Assembly: GCF_002208135.1 (NCBI RefSeq)
Contig: NZ_CP021647.1
Location: forward strand, 1 to 64,000
Length of the DNA: 64,000 bases
Source: Pseudoalteromonas piscicida
Lineage (GTDB): Bacteria; Pseudomonadota; Gammaproteobacteria; Enterobacterales; Alteromonadaceae
Direction: 5' to 3'
Shown here: positions 19,597 through 26,890 of the stretch, piece after piece
How the letters are laid out: every line of letters begins with the position of its first letter
Numbering within the stretch: position 1 is the stretch's first letter
Notes under the pieces: generated by a model
Seen by the model: the letters and a program-made list of their open reading frames with translations, nothing else
What the model was told of the DNA's origin: nothing
The model's database searches: none
Position numbers and translations under genes: made by a program

Positions 19597-21192
19597 TTAA
19601 CTCATGGTTTGTTGTGGCTGCTGATCTTGCGAAACTGGCGCTGAAGTTTGTGCTGCCGCGTTGATCCGTGACACTGCTTTCCAACAAATCAAAGCCATTA
19701 AACACATAAGTGCAGTTACAATAGCAAAGTCAATTCTCGTTTGAGTGGGTAAGGTATTGTACTGGCTAACAAAAGACGCCGCATTCATGACCGCGCTTAA
19801 GCAATAGCAAATGCCACTCAAGCCCAACAATACTTTGCTAAACGACAATACGTGCTTTGCGAATTGGCTGCTAATAAGTGCAAAGAGAAAGGCCGAAAAC
19901 ATCGAAAACTTAACCGTCTCTAGTTTATCGATATGATTTGCCGATAGTAAAGTTGTCATCATGAACCCGATGGCGATGGCCAATAGCACACCGATAAAGC
20001 CACCTGATGTTAATCGTTTTACAAATACTAGACTTTTAGCGCTTTGCTTTTTCTGCTTGGCTCGTTTTTCAATCCACATCAAATTACCGGTAACGATTAA
20101 ATAGGCGGTTGCAAGGCCTAGGCATAAAAACGCCATTCGCATACCGTATCCCGCAAAATCACCAAAGTGGAGGCTTGCAATGGTAGATAGTCCCGCTCGC
20201 ACAGCGTTGTCGTAGTTGTCTTCGGTGAGATAAATTTGTGATTGGTCGTTTAGCGTGTACTGCACTTCTTTGTAATTTGAAAAAGCATCGTTACTTTTCG
20301 CGGTAAAACTCATCACCGCGTTTTTATCGCCAAAGTGGGTGATTTCTACCGTTTTGAGTGACACATCTCCCAGCGTATCAATTGCTTGAGCTCTGAGTTG
20401 ATCAACTCCGTGCATTGGTCGTGCTTGTTCTAGTGCTTCGATGTTTGGTTCATTAAATCCAGCGGCTTGGAGTAGGGCGGTTTGATTACCACCATAAAGC
20501 AGTACGGCGTATGAAATCTGATAAATAATAACGAGATTAAATACTAAACCCGTGAAGGCATACATTAAGTGAAAAGGCAGACCCATCGTGCCAATCAGGT
20601 TATGAGCATCTAGCCATTTGTCTTTTTTACCTTCGGCGCGATATTGAAAAAAGTGTTTGGCTATTTTGCGCCAGTGAATGATGATCCCACTTAGCACAGC
20701 AACGAAAAAAAATAGAGTAATGATGCCAACGAAATAAAGACCAGCGCGACCAAGCCCTAAATCGTAGTGCAACTCATAGAGAAAACTGGCAAATTCAAAT
20801 CTGTCGGCATCAGCAAGAATTTCTCCCGTCTGTGGTGATAGCAGAAGATGCTGGTCTTGATGATCTTCCCCCGTAATCGGGTGCGGCTCGTCTAAATGGG
20901 TCGCAAAGTAAACTTCAATAAAAGGGTTATGTGGCGTAGGCTCGCGCATAAAAAAGCCATGGTGTGTATCGACATCGTATTGCTGCGCAATTGATGTGAT
21001 CGCTTTGTCGTAGGAAATGGTGCTAAGTGGCTCGTTAGACTGGGCGGCTAGGGAGGCACGTTCCCAGCCCGTGATGTTGTCTCTGAATAGGCTCAGAGAT
21101 CCCGCTATAAACACAATGAATAGTACCGTTGAAATGATGATCCCAATCCATGCATGTGCTTCGGTCAATGATTTTAGTGTTTGATTTTTCAT
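19597..21192 (-). CDS. PepSY-associated transmembrane protein (iron-uptake reductase type)
   Basis: A 531-residue inner-membrane protein of the PepSY_TM/PiuB type. It begins with a membrane segment (AWIGIIISTVLFIVFIAGSL), has a PepSY-like periplasmic region (residues about 50-150), and further membrane segments at about 160-180, 200-230, 360-380 and three or four near the C-terminus. Membrane histidines (HAWIG near the N-terminus, HYDLG, HWRK, HNLIG, FHLMYAFTG) fit haem binding, as in ferric-siderophore reductases. It is the last gene of an operon with DUF3325-like and DUF3649 proteins, 3 bp after the latter. This arrangement is typical of Fur-regulated siderophore utilisation loci. Siderophore-iron reduction is the likely role but is inferred. 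Confidence 0.85.
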   Translation of the reverse strand: MKNQTLKSLTEAHAWIGIIISTVLFIVFIAGSLSLFRDNITGWERASLAAQSNEPLSTISYDKAITSIAQQYDVDTHHGFFMREPTPHNPFIEVYFATHLDEPHPITGEDHQDQHLLLSPQTGEILADADRFEFASFLYELHYDLGLGRAGLYFVGIITLFFFVAVLSGIIIHWRKIAKHFFQYRAEGKKDKWLDAHNLIGTMGLPFHLMYAFTGLVFNLVIIYQISYAVLLYGGNQTALLQAAGFNEPNIEALEQARPMHGVDQLRAQAIDTLGDVSLKTVEITHFGDKNAVMSFTAKSNDAFSNYKEVQYTLNDQSQIYLTEDNYDNAVRAGLSTIASLHFGDFAGYGMRMAFLCLGLATAYLIVTGNLMWIEKRAKQKKQSAKSLVFVKRLTSGGFIGVLLAIAIGFMMTTLLSANHIDKLETVKFSMFSAFLFALISSQFAKHVLSFSKVLLGLSGICYCLSAVMNAASFVSQYNTLPTQTRIDFAIVTALMCLMALICWKAVSRINAAAQTSAPVSQDQQPQQTMS

Positions 21193-21195
21193 TGT

Positions 21196-21450
21196 TTATC
21201 TTATTAACAGTAATGCTGTGTTTAGTAGCAAAGAGGGAATAAAGATAGCAAACAAAGGTTTGCACGCGGCTTTAGCGCTTGAAAATGCATAGCTCCAAAC
21301 TAAGATCCCCGCCCATATCGGAAATGCTAGCACCAGACCTATCATCAGCTTTGTGGACTCTGAAAAGGGCAGGAGCAAATTGAGGTTTAGCACTAAAGAA
21401 ATAGACAGTAATAGCCCTAAGAAAAACCCAAGTAACGTTTTAGGCCACAT
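21196..21450 (-). CDS. DUF3649-like small membrane protein
   Basis: An 84-residue protein with about three membrane segments (TLLGFFLGLLLSISLVLNLN; LMIGLVLAFPIWAGILVWSY; PLFAIFIPSLLLNTALLL). Length, the FSESTKLMIGLVLAF core and context match DUF3649, a small partner of PepSY iron-operon proteins. The ATG has GGAGGG about 7-8 nt upstream. It overlaps the preceding gene by 11 bp and ends 3 bp before the PepSY gene, indicating tight translational coupling. It probably forms or stabilises a membrane complex with the PepSY protein; direct function is unknown. Confidence 0.75.
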   Translation of the reverse strand: MWPKTLLGFFLGLLLSISLVLNLNLLLPFSESTKLMIGLVLAFPIWAGILVWSYAFSSAKAACKPLFAIFIPSLLLNTALLLIR

Positions 21451-21775
21451 AACTTATCCCTCCAAAAAATAGAGATAGCAAAAAGATAAGTGTTGAGCAT
21501 AGATAGAGGCGCTTTACTGAGTATCCACTTATTAAGGTCACCGAGACCAAAGAAAACATGATTAAAACGAGACTGGCTATCATTGCAGAAATAATTGGGT
21601 ACTGCAGAGTTAATATAATAGCCCCAGACAAAACAAGGACTACAGCCATACTGTATGCTGTGGGTTTATGTATAGAAGAGGCCAGAAATCGTTGCTTAGG
21701 ACTTGCTAAGTAGAGCAACACGGCGGCAAACCAAAACGGTATAATTGAGAAAAAGCTCATGATGGTGATAATCAT
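21440..21775 (-). CDS. DUF3325-like small membrane protein
   Basis: This first gene of the iron operon encodes about 111 residues with four membrane segments and the sequence WFAAVLLYLASPKQRFL, typical of DUF3325 proteins next to PepSY_TM genes. The start is uncertain: a TTG at 21787, ATG at 21775 and ATG at 21760 are in frame and none has a Shine-Dalgarno sequence. A -10-like TATAAT sits at 21800-21805 and a Fur-type palindrome covers 21766-21780. If 21775 is used, the operator overlaps the start codon; if 21760 is used, it sits just before it. Function is unknown beyond association with siderophore-iron use. Confidence 0.65.
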   Translation of the reverse strand: MIITIMSFFSIIPFWFAAVLLYLASPKQRFLASSIHKPTAYSMAVVLVLSGAIILTLQYPIISAMIASLVLIMFSLVSVTLISGYSVKRLYLCSTLIFLLSLFFGGISYVA

Positions 21776-21805
21776 TATTGTTTGCAATTGATTGTAATGA
21801 TTATA
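21766..21805 (-). promoter_or_regulatory. Promoter with Fur-type operators for the PepSY operon
   Basis: TGATAATCATTATTG (21766-21780) matches the 7-1-7 Fur consensus TGATAATnATTATCA at 12 of 14 informative positions. A second, weaker match (TGATTGTAATGATTA, 21788-21802) overlaps a perfect minus-strand -10 hexamer TATAAT (21800-21805). Fur bound here would block the promoter when iron is replete. Confidence 0.65.
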
Positions 21806-21968
21806 GGTATGTTGTTCAAGGGGTAAGTAATAATTGCAGTGAGAGAGATAGCCTAACTGGAGTGGGGCGGTGGAATGCTTGAAAAAACCGCTTCTTCATG
21901 CGCCCCGAGTGGAAACTGTAAGAGCGGGTTTTTGAAAAGGCTCAGTATAAACTCCGCTCCGAAAATGG

Positions 21969-22424
21969 CTAGCTAAGTGTAAAGGTGCCTTGCATAATGG
22001 CGAAATGCCCCGGGAATGAGCAGAAGAATTTGTAGCTGTCACCTTGCTTTAGCTGCTCACTAGAGAAGGTCACAGTGGTTTGTTCGCCACCGCCAATCAC
22101 CTTTGATACGGCTAAAACGCGGCTATCGTTTGGTTTTACATAGCTGTTATTTGCGCCAGCTGACATACCATCGGTTGCAACGGCTTGAACATCTGCAGCT
22201 TTGCTCAACACCCAGTTGTGGCCCATGGTGGTGGCTGGTAGTTTACCCGTATGCTTTAACGTAACTGAAATTTCTTTACAGCTAGATGGTGCGCTGAGTG
22301 ATTTTTTAGAAAACTGCATCATGTCGTTAGCTTCAATGCTGAGTTCACATTCATTTGCTGATGCGGCATGAGACAAAAGGAAGGCACCGAGGCTAAGCAA
22401 AGTGATAGCAAGTGAGGTTTTCAT
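21969..22424 (-). CDS. azu: Azurin, periplasmic blue copper protein
   Basis: Azurin is a periplasmic one-electron carrier linked to respiratory chains and copper or nitrite metabolism. The 151-residue precursor has a signal peptide (MKTSLAITLLSLGAFLLSHA, cleaved near ASANE). The type-1 copper ligands are visible: His in TTMGHNWVL, and Cys, His and Met in FFCSFPGHFAIMQG. The disulfide cysteines near the N-terminus (ECEL and SSCKE) are also present. The ATG at 22424 has AAGGAG 6 nt upstream; a TTG two codons earlier is unlikely. It is monocistronic and divergent from the TorF-like gene, sharing a region with a Fur-like sequence. Confidence 0.95.
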   Translation of the reverse strand: MKTSLAITLLSLGAFLLSHAASANECELSIEANDMMQFSKKSLSAPSSCKEISVTLKHTGKLPATTMGHNWVLSKAADVQAVATDGMSAGANNSYVKPNDSRVLAVSKVIGGGEQTTVTFSSEQLKQGDSYKFFCSFPGHFAIMQGTFTLS

Positions 22425-22443
22425 ATTCAACTCCTTAATTAAA

Positions 22444-22462
22444 AATCATTCTCATTATTATC
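22444..22462. promoter_or_regulatory. Possible Fur box between azurin and TorF-like genes
   Basis: AATCATTCTCATTATTATC matches the 19-bp Fur consensus at about 13 of 19 positions when read on the minus strand. It lies 20 bp before the azurin start and 85 bp before the divergent gene, so it could affect either. This is a sequence match only. Confidence 0.4.
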
Positions 22463-22546
22463 TTTGCGGAGGTGAATGTAAATGGATGTAGATCAATAAA
22501 ACGGGTCTATGCTTGAAATGACTGTAATTAAAGGGTGATTTCAAAG

Positions 22547-23221
22547 ATGAAAGATTACTGGCTGCTGCCATTGCTGTTTACTCCACTATTCGTCAATGCG
22601 GCGACTTCCTCTACTGTAACATTGGCTTCCGATTATTTATTTAATGGCGTGAGTCAAACTAAGGAAGACGAAGCGCTTCAAGTCAGTTTAGATTGGTTTG
22701 GAAAAAGTGGCTGGTATGCTGGAGGCTGGGTGTCTCAAGTAGATTTTGGAGATGGCACGGATGTAGAAGGAGATCTGTATGGTGGCTACAAATTTACGCT
22801 AACTGAAAAATTAAAGCTTGATGTTGGTCTCTCGCAATATACCTATCATGGTGATGATGTGAGTTCTGATTATAACTATGCAGAAGCCTATGCAAAGTTT
22901 AATTACGGCCAGACAAATTTAGACTTTTGGTATGCATGGGATTACTTTGGAACAGGGGCTGCTCACGGGATAGTGATGCTCATGCATAGTATCCCAGTCT
23001 CAGAGCGGTGGTCTCTGACGCTCGGAGTTGATCATTCAATGAGCTTTGATAGTGATAAATACGAATGGGAGTCGGGTGATGATGACTATACCCACTGGCA
23101 TCTAACTGGAACTTACTCGATTAGTACTTGGTCTTTTTCATTGGGCTATGAAAGCAATGATATTGAGTCCTACGCAGATTCTACATTTGTGGCGTCAATT
23201 TCAAAAACATTTAGTTTCTAA
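22547..23221 (+). CDS. TorF-family putative porin (Gcw_chp type)
   Basis: A 224-residue outer-membrane beta-barrel with signal peptide MKDYWLLPLLFTPLFVNA. The mature start (SSTVTLASDYLFNGVSQTKE) is the signature of the TorF/Gcw_chp family, which begins with a strand carrying S-D-Y-x-F-x-G-x-S. Alternating aromatic strands run to the C-terminal FVASISKTFSF. The ATG at 22547 has AAAGGG about 11 nt upstream; a GTG four codons earlier is in frame but would overlap the ribosome binding site. It is divergent from azurin. The transported substrate is unknown. Confidence 0.8.
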   Translation: MKDYWLLPLLFTPLFVNAATSSTVTLASDYLFNGVSQTKEDEALQVSLDWFGKSGWYAGGWVSQVDFGDGTDVEGDLYGGYKFTLTEKLKLDVGLSQYTYHGDDVSSDYNYAEAYAKFNYGQTNLDFWYAWDYFGTGAAHGIVMLMHSIPVSERWSLTLGVDHSMSFDSDKYEWESGDDDYTHWHLTGTYSISTWSFSLGYESNDIESYADSTFVASISKTFSF

Positions 23222-23357
23222 ATTTACTTTTTGTTAACTTTTGTGTTGATTTTAGTTGCGAATTGTATTTTTATATAACTATATGATTGATGCTCCATTA
23301 CTTTTTATAGGAGTAAGTAATTAATTAGGTAGTAGTGATAAAAGCTATGGAGTCGCA

Positions 23358-23792
23358 ATGATGAAGGATACGATAAAATTAACAGCACTCTCTTTGGCGG
23401 TATTTTCTCGGTTTAGCTTTTCAAGCCCGCTAGAATTTGCTGGTGGCGCAGACATGTCTAAGTTAGTCGAGGCAGAGCACATATTGCCAAATCTTAATGA
23501 CTACACAACAAACCTTGTAACGGTAAAAGGTGTGGTCACCCATGTTTGCCGAAAACTAGGTTGCTGGATGACGCTGCGAGTAGCAAATGGCCTAGACGTA
23601 AATATCGAAGTTGAGCAAGGCGATATGGTATTTCCGCTTGCTGCTATTGGCCGTGAGGCCCATGTTACGGGACGCTTCGAAGCGCTAAACCAGCGCGCTT
23701 TGGCTTGCGTGAGTAAAGCGGACGATGAAACCGCACTTATGCGTTTGGGGTTTAATCCAACGGCCGTAACTATTTCGCATTTAGTACAGTAG
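23358..23792 (+). CDS. DUF4920-like exported protein
   Basis: A 144-residue protein with an N-terminal signal sequence (TIKLTALSLAVFSRFSFSSP) and a small beta-barrel-type domain. The core VVTHVCRKLGCWMTLRVANG matches the DUF4920 motif, in which two cysteines flank a KxGCWM sequence and may bind metal. Two adjacent ATG codons are possible starts. It stands 137 bp after the TorF-like gene and its last 12 bases overlap the end of azlD on the other strand. It is probably periplasmic; copper or redox function would fit azurin nearby but is speculation. Confidence 0.7.
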   Translation: MMKDTIKLTALSLAVFSRFSFSSPLEFAGGADMSKLVEAEHILPNLNDYTTNLVTVKGVVTHVCRKLGCWMTLRVANGLDVNIEVEQGDMVFPLAAIGREAHVTGRFEALNQRALACVSKADDETALMRLGFNPTAVTISHLVQ

Positions 23793-24080
23793 GTAAAACA
23801 CGGCTAGGCTCCCAAACGTGGTGATATAAAGGTTTTTAAAGCGAAATGCCAGTATTACCGCGACCGTTGCTGCGATTAAATAGGGGTTGCTTGGCGTGAT
23901 GGCAAGTTGCTTGTCTTGAATAAATACAATGGGTACCCAAATGGCGGTCAGTACGCAAGGGGCGCTAAAACTTAAAAAACGCTGTAGTTTAGGTCCGATG
24001 GTAAAAGGCAGTTGTTTTGCCAAAAACAAGTACCTAGTTGCAAAAGTGACGCAGGCCATGGCTAAAATCGTGGTGATCAT
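23781..24080 (-). CDS. azlD: AzlD-family branched-chain amino acid exporter subunit
   Basis: A 99-residue membrane protein with four hydrophobic segments, beginning ITTILAMACVTFATRYLFL and containing FTIGPKLQRFLSFSAPCVLT, the typical AzlD pattern. AzlD is the small subunit paired with AzlC in export of branched-chain amino acids or analogues. Its ATG overlaps the AzlC stop codon (ATGA at 24077-24080), so the two are translationally coupled. The 3' end overlaps the convergent DUF4920 gene by 12 bp. Confidence 0.9.
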   Translation of the reverse strand: MITTILAMACVTFATRYLFLAKQLPFTIGPKLQRFLSFSAPCVLTAIWVPIVFIQDKQLAITPSNPYLIAATVAVILAFRFKNLYITTFGSLAVFYLLY

Positions 24081-24760
24081 ACATGCTCCTTTTTGCTCTG
24101 TAGCACATACCCCACCGACATCCCGAGCAGTGCAGAGGCAATTAAACCAAATTCAAAATGGATAAGTTTGAACACTAAGATGGCTACCGCTGACGTTAAA
24201 CAGGCGCATAACACAGGTAACGCATTGATACTCGGGACCACTAAAGCAATAAATATTGCCGCAATCGCGAAGTCTAAGCCAAGGTTGGTCAAGTCAGGCA
24301 AAAACTGGCCTGCGACAATACCAATGAGCGTCCACAGGTTCCATGCAACATAAAAGCTACCACCAGCGATGAGCGCATACACGAGCCGAAGTTTGCCTTG
24401 ATAGGCACGGTGGTGATGAGAAAACGCGAACAATTCGTCGGTGAGAAAAAACGCAATGGGGCCACGCCATTTAAGGGGCTTATCTATCATTTTGTTGCGG
24501 ATAGCAAGGCCATAGAGTAAATGTCTCGCGCTAATAATGAAGGTAGTCGCAAGCAAGGTGATAAGCGCGGTGTCTTTGGCAATAAGCTCTATTGCCACTA
24601 ACTGCGCCGAGCCTGCAAAAACTAATAATGACATTAACTGTGCTTCGAGCGGCGTAAAGCCATTTTGCACGGCAAGTGAGCCACACAATATTCCCCAAGG
24701 AAGCACGGCGAGATTTAATGGCAACATATCCCAAAAGCCTTTACATACTGCGACTTTCAT
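24077..24760 (-). CDS. azlC: AzlC-family branched-chain amino acid exporter large subunit
   Basis: A 227-residue inner-membrane protein starting MKVAVCKGFWDMLPLNLAVL. The AzlC core (PWGILCGSLAVQNGFTPLEA, QLMSLLVFAGSAQLVAIELI) and the conserved SARHLLYGLAIR motif are present. The start is placed at the ATG at 24760, one base after the AraC gene's stop codon; a longer frame would extend into the AraC gene. With azlD it forms a two-subunit exporter, and the upstream AraC regulator likely controls both as a single transcript. Confidence 0.92.
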   Translation of the reverse strand: MKVAVCKGFWDMLPLNLAVLPWGILCGSLAVQNGFTPLEAQLMSLLVFAGSAQLVAIELIAKDTALITLLATTFIISARHLLYGLAIRNKMIDKPLKWRGPIAFFLTDELFAFSHHHRAYQGKLRLVYALIAGGSFYVAWNLWTLIGIVAGQFLPDLTNLGLDFAIAAIFIALVVPSINALPVLCACLTSAVAILVFKLIHFEFGLIASALLGMSVGYVLQSKKEHV

Positions 24761-24761
24761 A

Positions 24762-25562
24762 TTAACAAGCCTTACTATATTGACTGGGAGTGATCCCCAT
24801 ATTCTTTTTAAAATGACGGTTGAAGTGGCTTTGATCATAAAAGCCTACGCTTAATGCTGCATGGGAAACGCTTTTGCCACTGCGCAGTAGTGCCTTGGCA
24901 TGATTCAGCCGGTGTTGTATTTGAAAGGCATGGGGAGTGAGGCCTGTGTGGGCCTTAAACACGCGAATAAAGTAAAAGGGACTCATGTCGACAAGGCTCG
25001 CTAAGGAGTCGAGTGAGACATCTTCAAATAAGTTATCTAAAAGAAAATGACGTGCTGTGGTAATTCGTTGCTTAACCGAAGGGGTTTTTGTATCGAATGT
25101 GACCTTGCCTTGCTTATTGCTTAAATAAGATAGCAGAGTAATAAGTTGAGACTGCTTTTCAAGCGCGCTGGTATTACATTCTAAGACGTTAAAAGTGGTG
25201 TTCATGAGTGCCGTGAGTGTTCGGTCGTGTAATACTGCATCATGGAAAAAAGGTGCTATTGCTTTGCCATCACCAAGAAACTGGTTGAATAGTTCAGGCG
25301 TTGGGTAGAGTGAACGGTACGAAGACTTATCTTTGGACGCCTTTCTGCAGTCGTGCACCTGCTCTGCATTTATCAAAATGACACTATGCTGACTAGCTAA
25401 GTGTTCACCGCCGCTGCGGTAGAATCGCTGCGCACCACTATCCACTAGGGCAAGCGTATAGCCGCTGTGGCTATGTCTACCAAAGTCTTCCTGCTTATCA
25501 ATGTTGTGTAGTACTTCTAGGCCACCGAGTTCGCGATGAAAACTAAACTTTGCGTGTTGCAT
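24762..25562 (-). CDS. AraC-family regulator of the azlCD operon
   Basis: A 266-residue regulator with an N-terminal cupin-type sensing domain (FGRHSHSGYTLALVDSGAQR, then an HDC motif) and a C-terminal double helix-turn-helix (DVSLDSLASLVDMSPFYFIR, SHAALSVGFYDQSHFNRHFK). The ATG at 25562 has GGAG 7 nt upstream and is preferred to one five codons earlier. Its stop codon is separated by one base from azlC, so it heads an AraC-AzlC-AzlD operon, a common arrangement in gammaproteobacteria. It likely senses an amino acid or analogue; the ligand is unknown. Confidence 0.9.
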   Translation of the reverse strand: MQHAKFSFHRELGGLEVLHNIDKQEDFGRHSHSGYTLALVDSGAQRFYRSGGEHLASQHSVILINAEQVHDCRKASKDKSSYRSLYPTPELFNQFLGDGKAIAPFFHDAVLHDRTLTALMNTTFNVLECNTSALEKQSQLITLLSYLSNKQGKVTFDTKTPSVKQRITTARHFLLDNLFEDVSLDSLASLVDMSPFYFIRVFKAHTGLTPHAFQIQHRLNHAKALLRSGKSVSHAALSVGFYDQSHFNRHFKKNMGITPSQYSKAC

Positions 25563-25660
25563 AATTCTCTCCCCCATTGATGAAAAGCGTATCTGTCTTC
25601 ACTCAAAAAGTCTTGTACAAAATTGCACAATGCCACAAAGAATAACCGAGTAAATAACGC

Positions 25661-26134
25661 CTAATGCCAAGTCTCTTTTTTAAGCACGTTAACAAGGCGG
25701 TGATTAATTAAGCATCGGCCATCTAATACTGTAAGCTCGTCTTCATACACTCCGTTAAATACGGTGATTGGGGCATCTGGTTGGGATTTTGGCTGCTGGT
25801 AAAGAATAAAATAGCTTTTTGCACTGAACTTATTAGCCTCGATAGGTTGAATATCGGCACTGGTTATCATGTGCATACTCTTTGTTGTTTTTATGGCTTG
25901 TTGCTGTCTTATTGTTATCTCTTCAGCGCCAGTAATATTGATATTGAGTGCTGGGATATTAAATGTTGCATTTTGGGTAAAAATACTTTGGTAATCCTGT
26001 GCTGAGCCCGAATCTCGATATTTTACGTAATTGTGCAGTGTTGTCTCACAGAGGCGCTGGTCGCTGCTTGGGTTGGTGGTTATGCAACCGCTCATAACAC
26101 CTGCCGCTGCAACTAAAAGGAAATATGATTTCAT
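25661..26134 (-). CDS. Lipoprotein with NTF2/SnoaL-like domain
   Basis: A 157-residue lipoprotein: the signal sequence ends in a lipobox (VMSGC, C16). The mature part has the length and pattern of an NTF2/SnoaL-like cone (YVKYRDSGSAQDYQSIFTQN, ATFNIPALNINITGAEEI), with a polyketide-cyclase or nuclear transport factor 2-like fold. No catalytic residue set is certain. It is monocistronic and lies between the AraC gene and a MITE-like element. Function is unknown; the fold call is tentative. Confidence 0.65.
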   Translation of the reverse strand: MKSYFLLVAAAGVMSGCITTNPSSDQRLCETTLHNYVKYRDSGSAQDYQSIFTQNATFNIPALNINITGAEEITIRQQQAIKTTKSMHMITSADIQPIEANKFSAKSYFILYQQPKSQPDAPITVFNGVYEDELTVLDGRCLINHRLVNVLKKETWH

Positions 26135-26158
26135 AACGTGACCCTAATCTTTGTTCTC

Positions 26159-26401
26159 AACCTGAGGTTTGGATAAGGAATGAGCTGATTCATTGTTTTT
26201 AACTTACATTAAATTATTCCCTTGTCTAGCCAGAGAGTTTTAGGGATAACTCCGCTCTCGCGTCCTGCTACCGCCCCGGTACCTACATCCTTGTAGGCAA
26301 GACGAATTTACGCACCAATAGCTGGCTATTGGAAGTGAATTCAACGCAGTTAGCGCTAAAACTGGCTGCTAGAAAGGCATTAATGATCCGAAGCTCAGGT
26401 T
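26159..26401. mobile_element. MITE-like element B1 (243 bp)
   Basis: Terminal inverted repeats AACCTGAG...CTCAGGTT extend inward (CCTGAGGTTTGGATAAGG against CCTGAGCTTCGGATCATT on the other strand). A second copy of about 196 bp lies at 63718-63913; the two share the ends and a conserved block (AATAGCTGGCTATTGGAAGT onward). B1 has about 48 extra bp in the middle. No coding capacity is visible, so it is a non-autonomous element. Confidence 0.75.
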
Positions 26402-26514
26402 CAATAATCTCAGTGAATTTGACCGTATTGTCAACCAAGCTAAAGCGTATGATTTATCTTAACGTAATGAATGGGTAATCCTGTAAAGCCCCTTTACAGC
26501 TAAGCGACTGTAAT

Positions 26515-26617
26515 AGGTTTATTGACCTTTACAGCTTTTTATCTGCAGCTTTATTAGGACCAGCTGATCTTTTAAGCTTGTATTTACATCCATTTAATTG
26601 GTATTTATACCATGCAG
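26515..26617. repeat. Partial ends of MITE-like family A
   Basis: The stretch 26556-26617 (AGGACCAGCTGATCTTTTAA and following, to ATTTATACCATGCAG) matches the left 60 bp of element A2. The stretch just before it (AGGTTTATTGACCTTTACAG) resembles the complement of the right end. This looks like two degenerate ends of the same family, with no complete element. A short hairpin (CTGTAAAG/CTTTACAG, 26481-26499) precedes it. Confidence 0.5.
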
Positions 26618-26673
26618 ATTTTCACCTTATGACAATTTAATATTGACGAATAAATTAACTTAGTTTACTTTTG

Positions 26674-26728
26674 TGAAAGCGCTTACATTTTGCGTGTATT
26701 TTTTTAATCTTATTTGTAAGCGCTTACA
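26674..26728. promoter_or_regulatory. Tandem LacI-type operators upstream of the GH16 gene
   Basis: TGAAAGCGCTTACA (26674-26687) and the perfect palindrome TGTAAGCGCTTACA (26715-26728) lie 41 bp apart, about four helical turns. The same motif occurs twice in the divergent MFS/GH1 promoter. A central CG with flanking inverted repeats is the normal LacI-family operator shape, and a LacI-family gene is in the locus at 39847. Confidence 0.85.
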
Positions 26729-26890
26729 TTTGTTGCTAGGAATGCGCTGAGTAGTCTTTGCCAGTGTATAGCTAAATAACCTGATCTTAGAAACGATGAG
26801 TTAACTGACCTCTTATTTAAGCTTCAGGTTAAATAATAAAGTTCTTAGTATTCAACCATTTGACAACGACGTTTTGCATCGGGGTAACTG

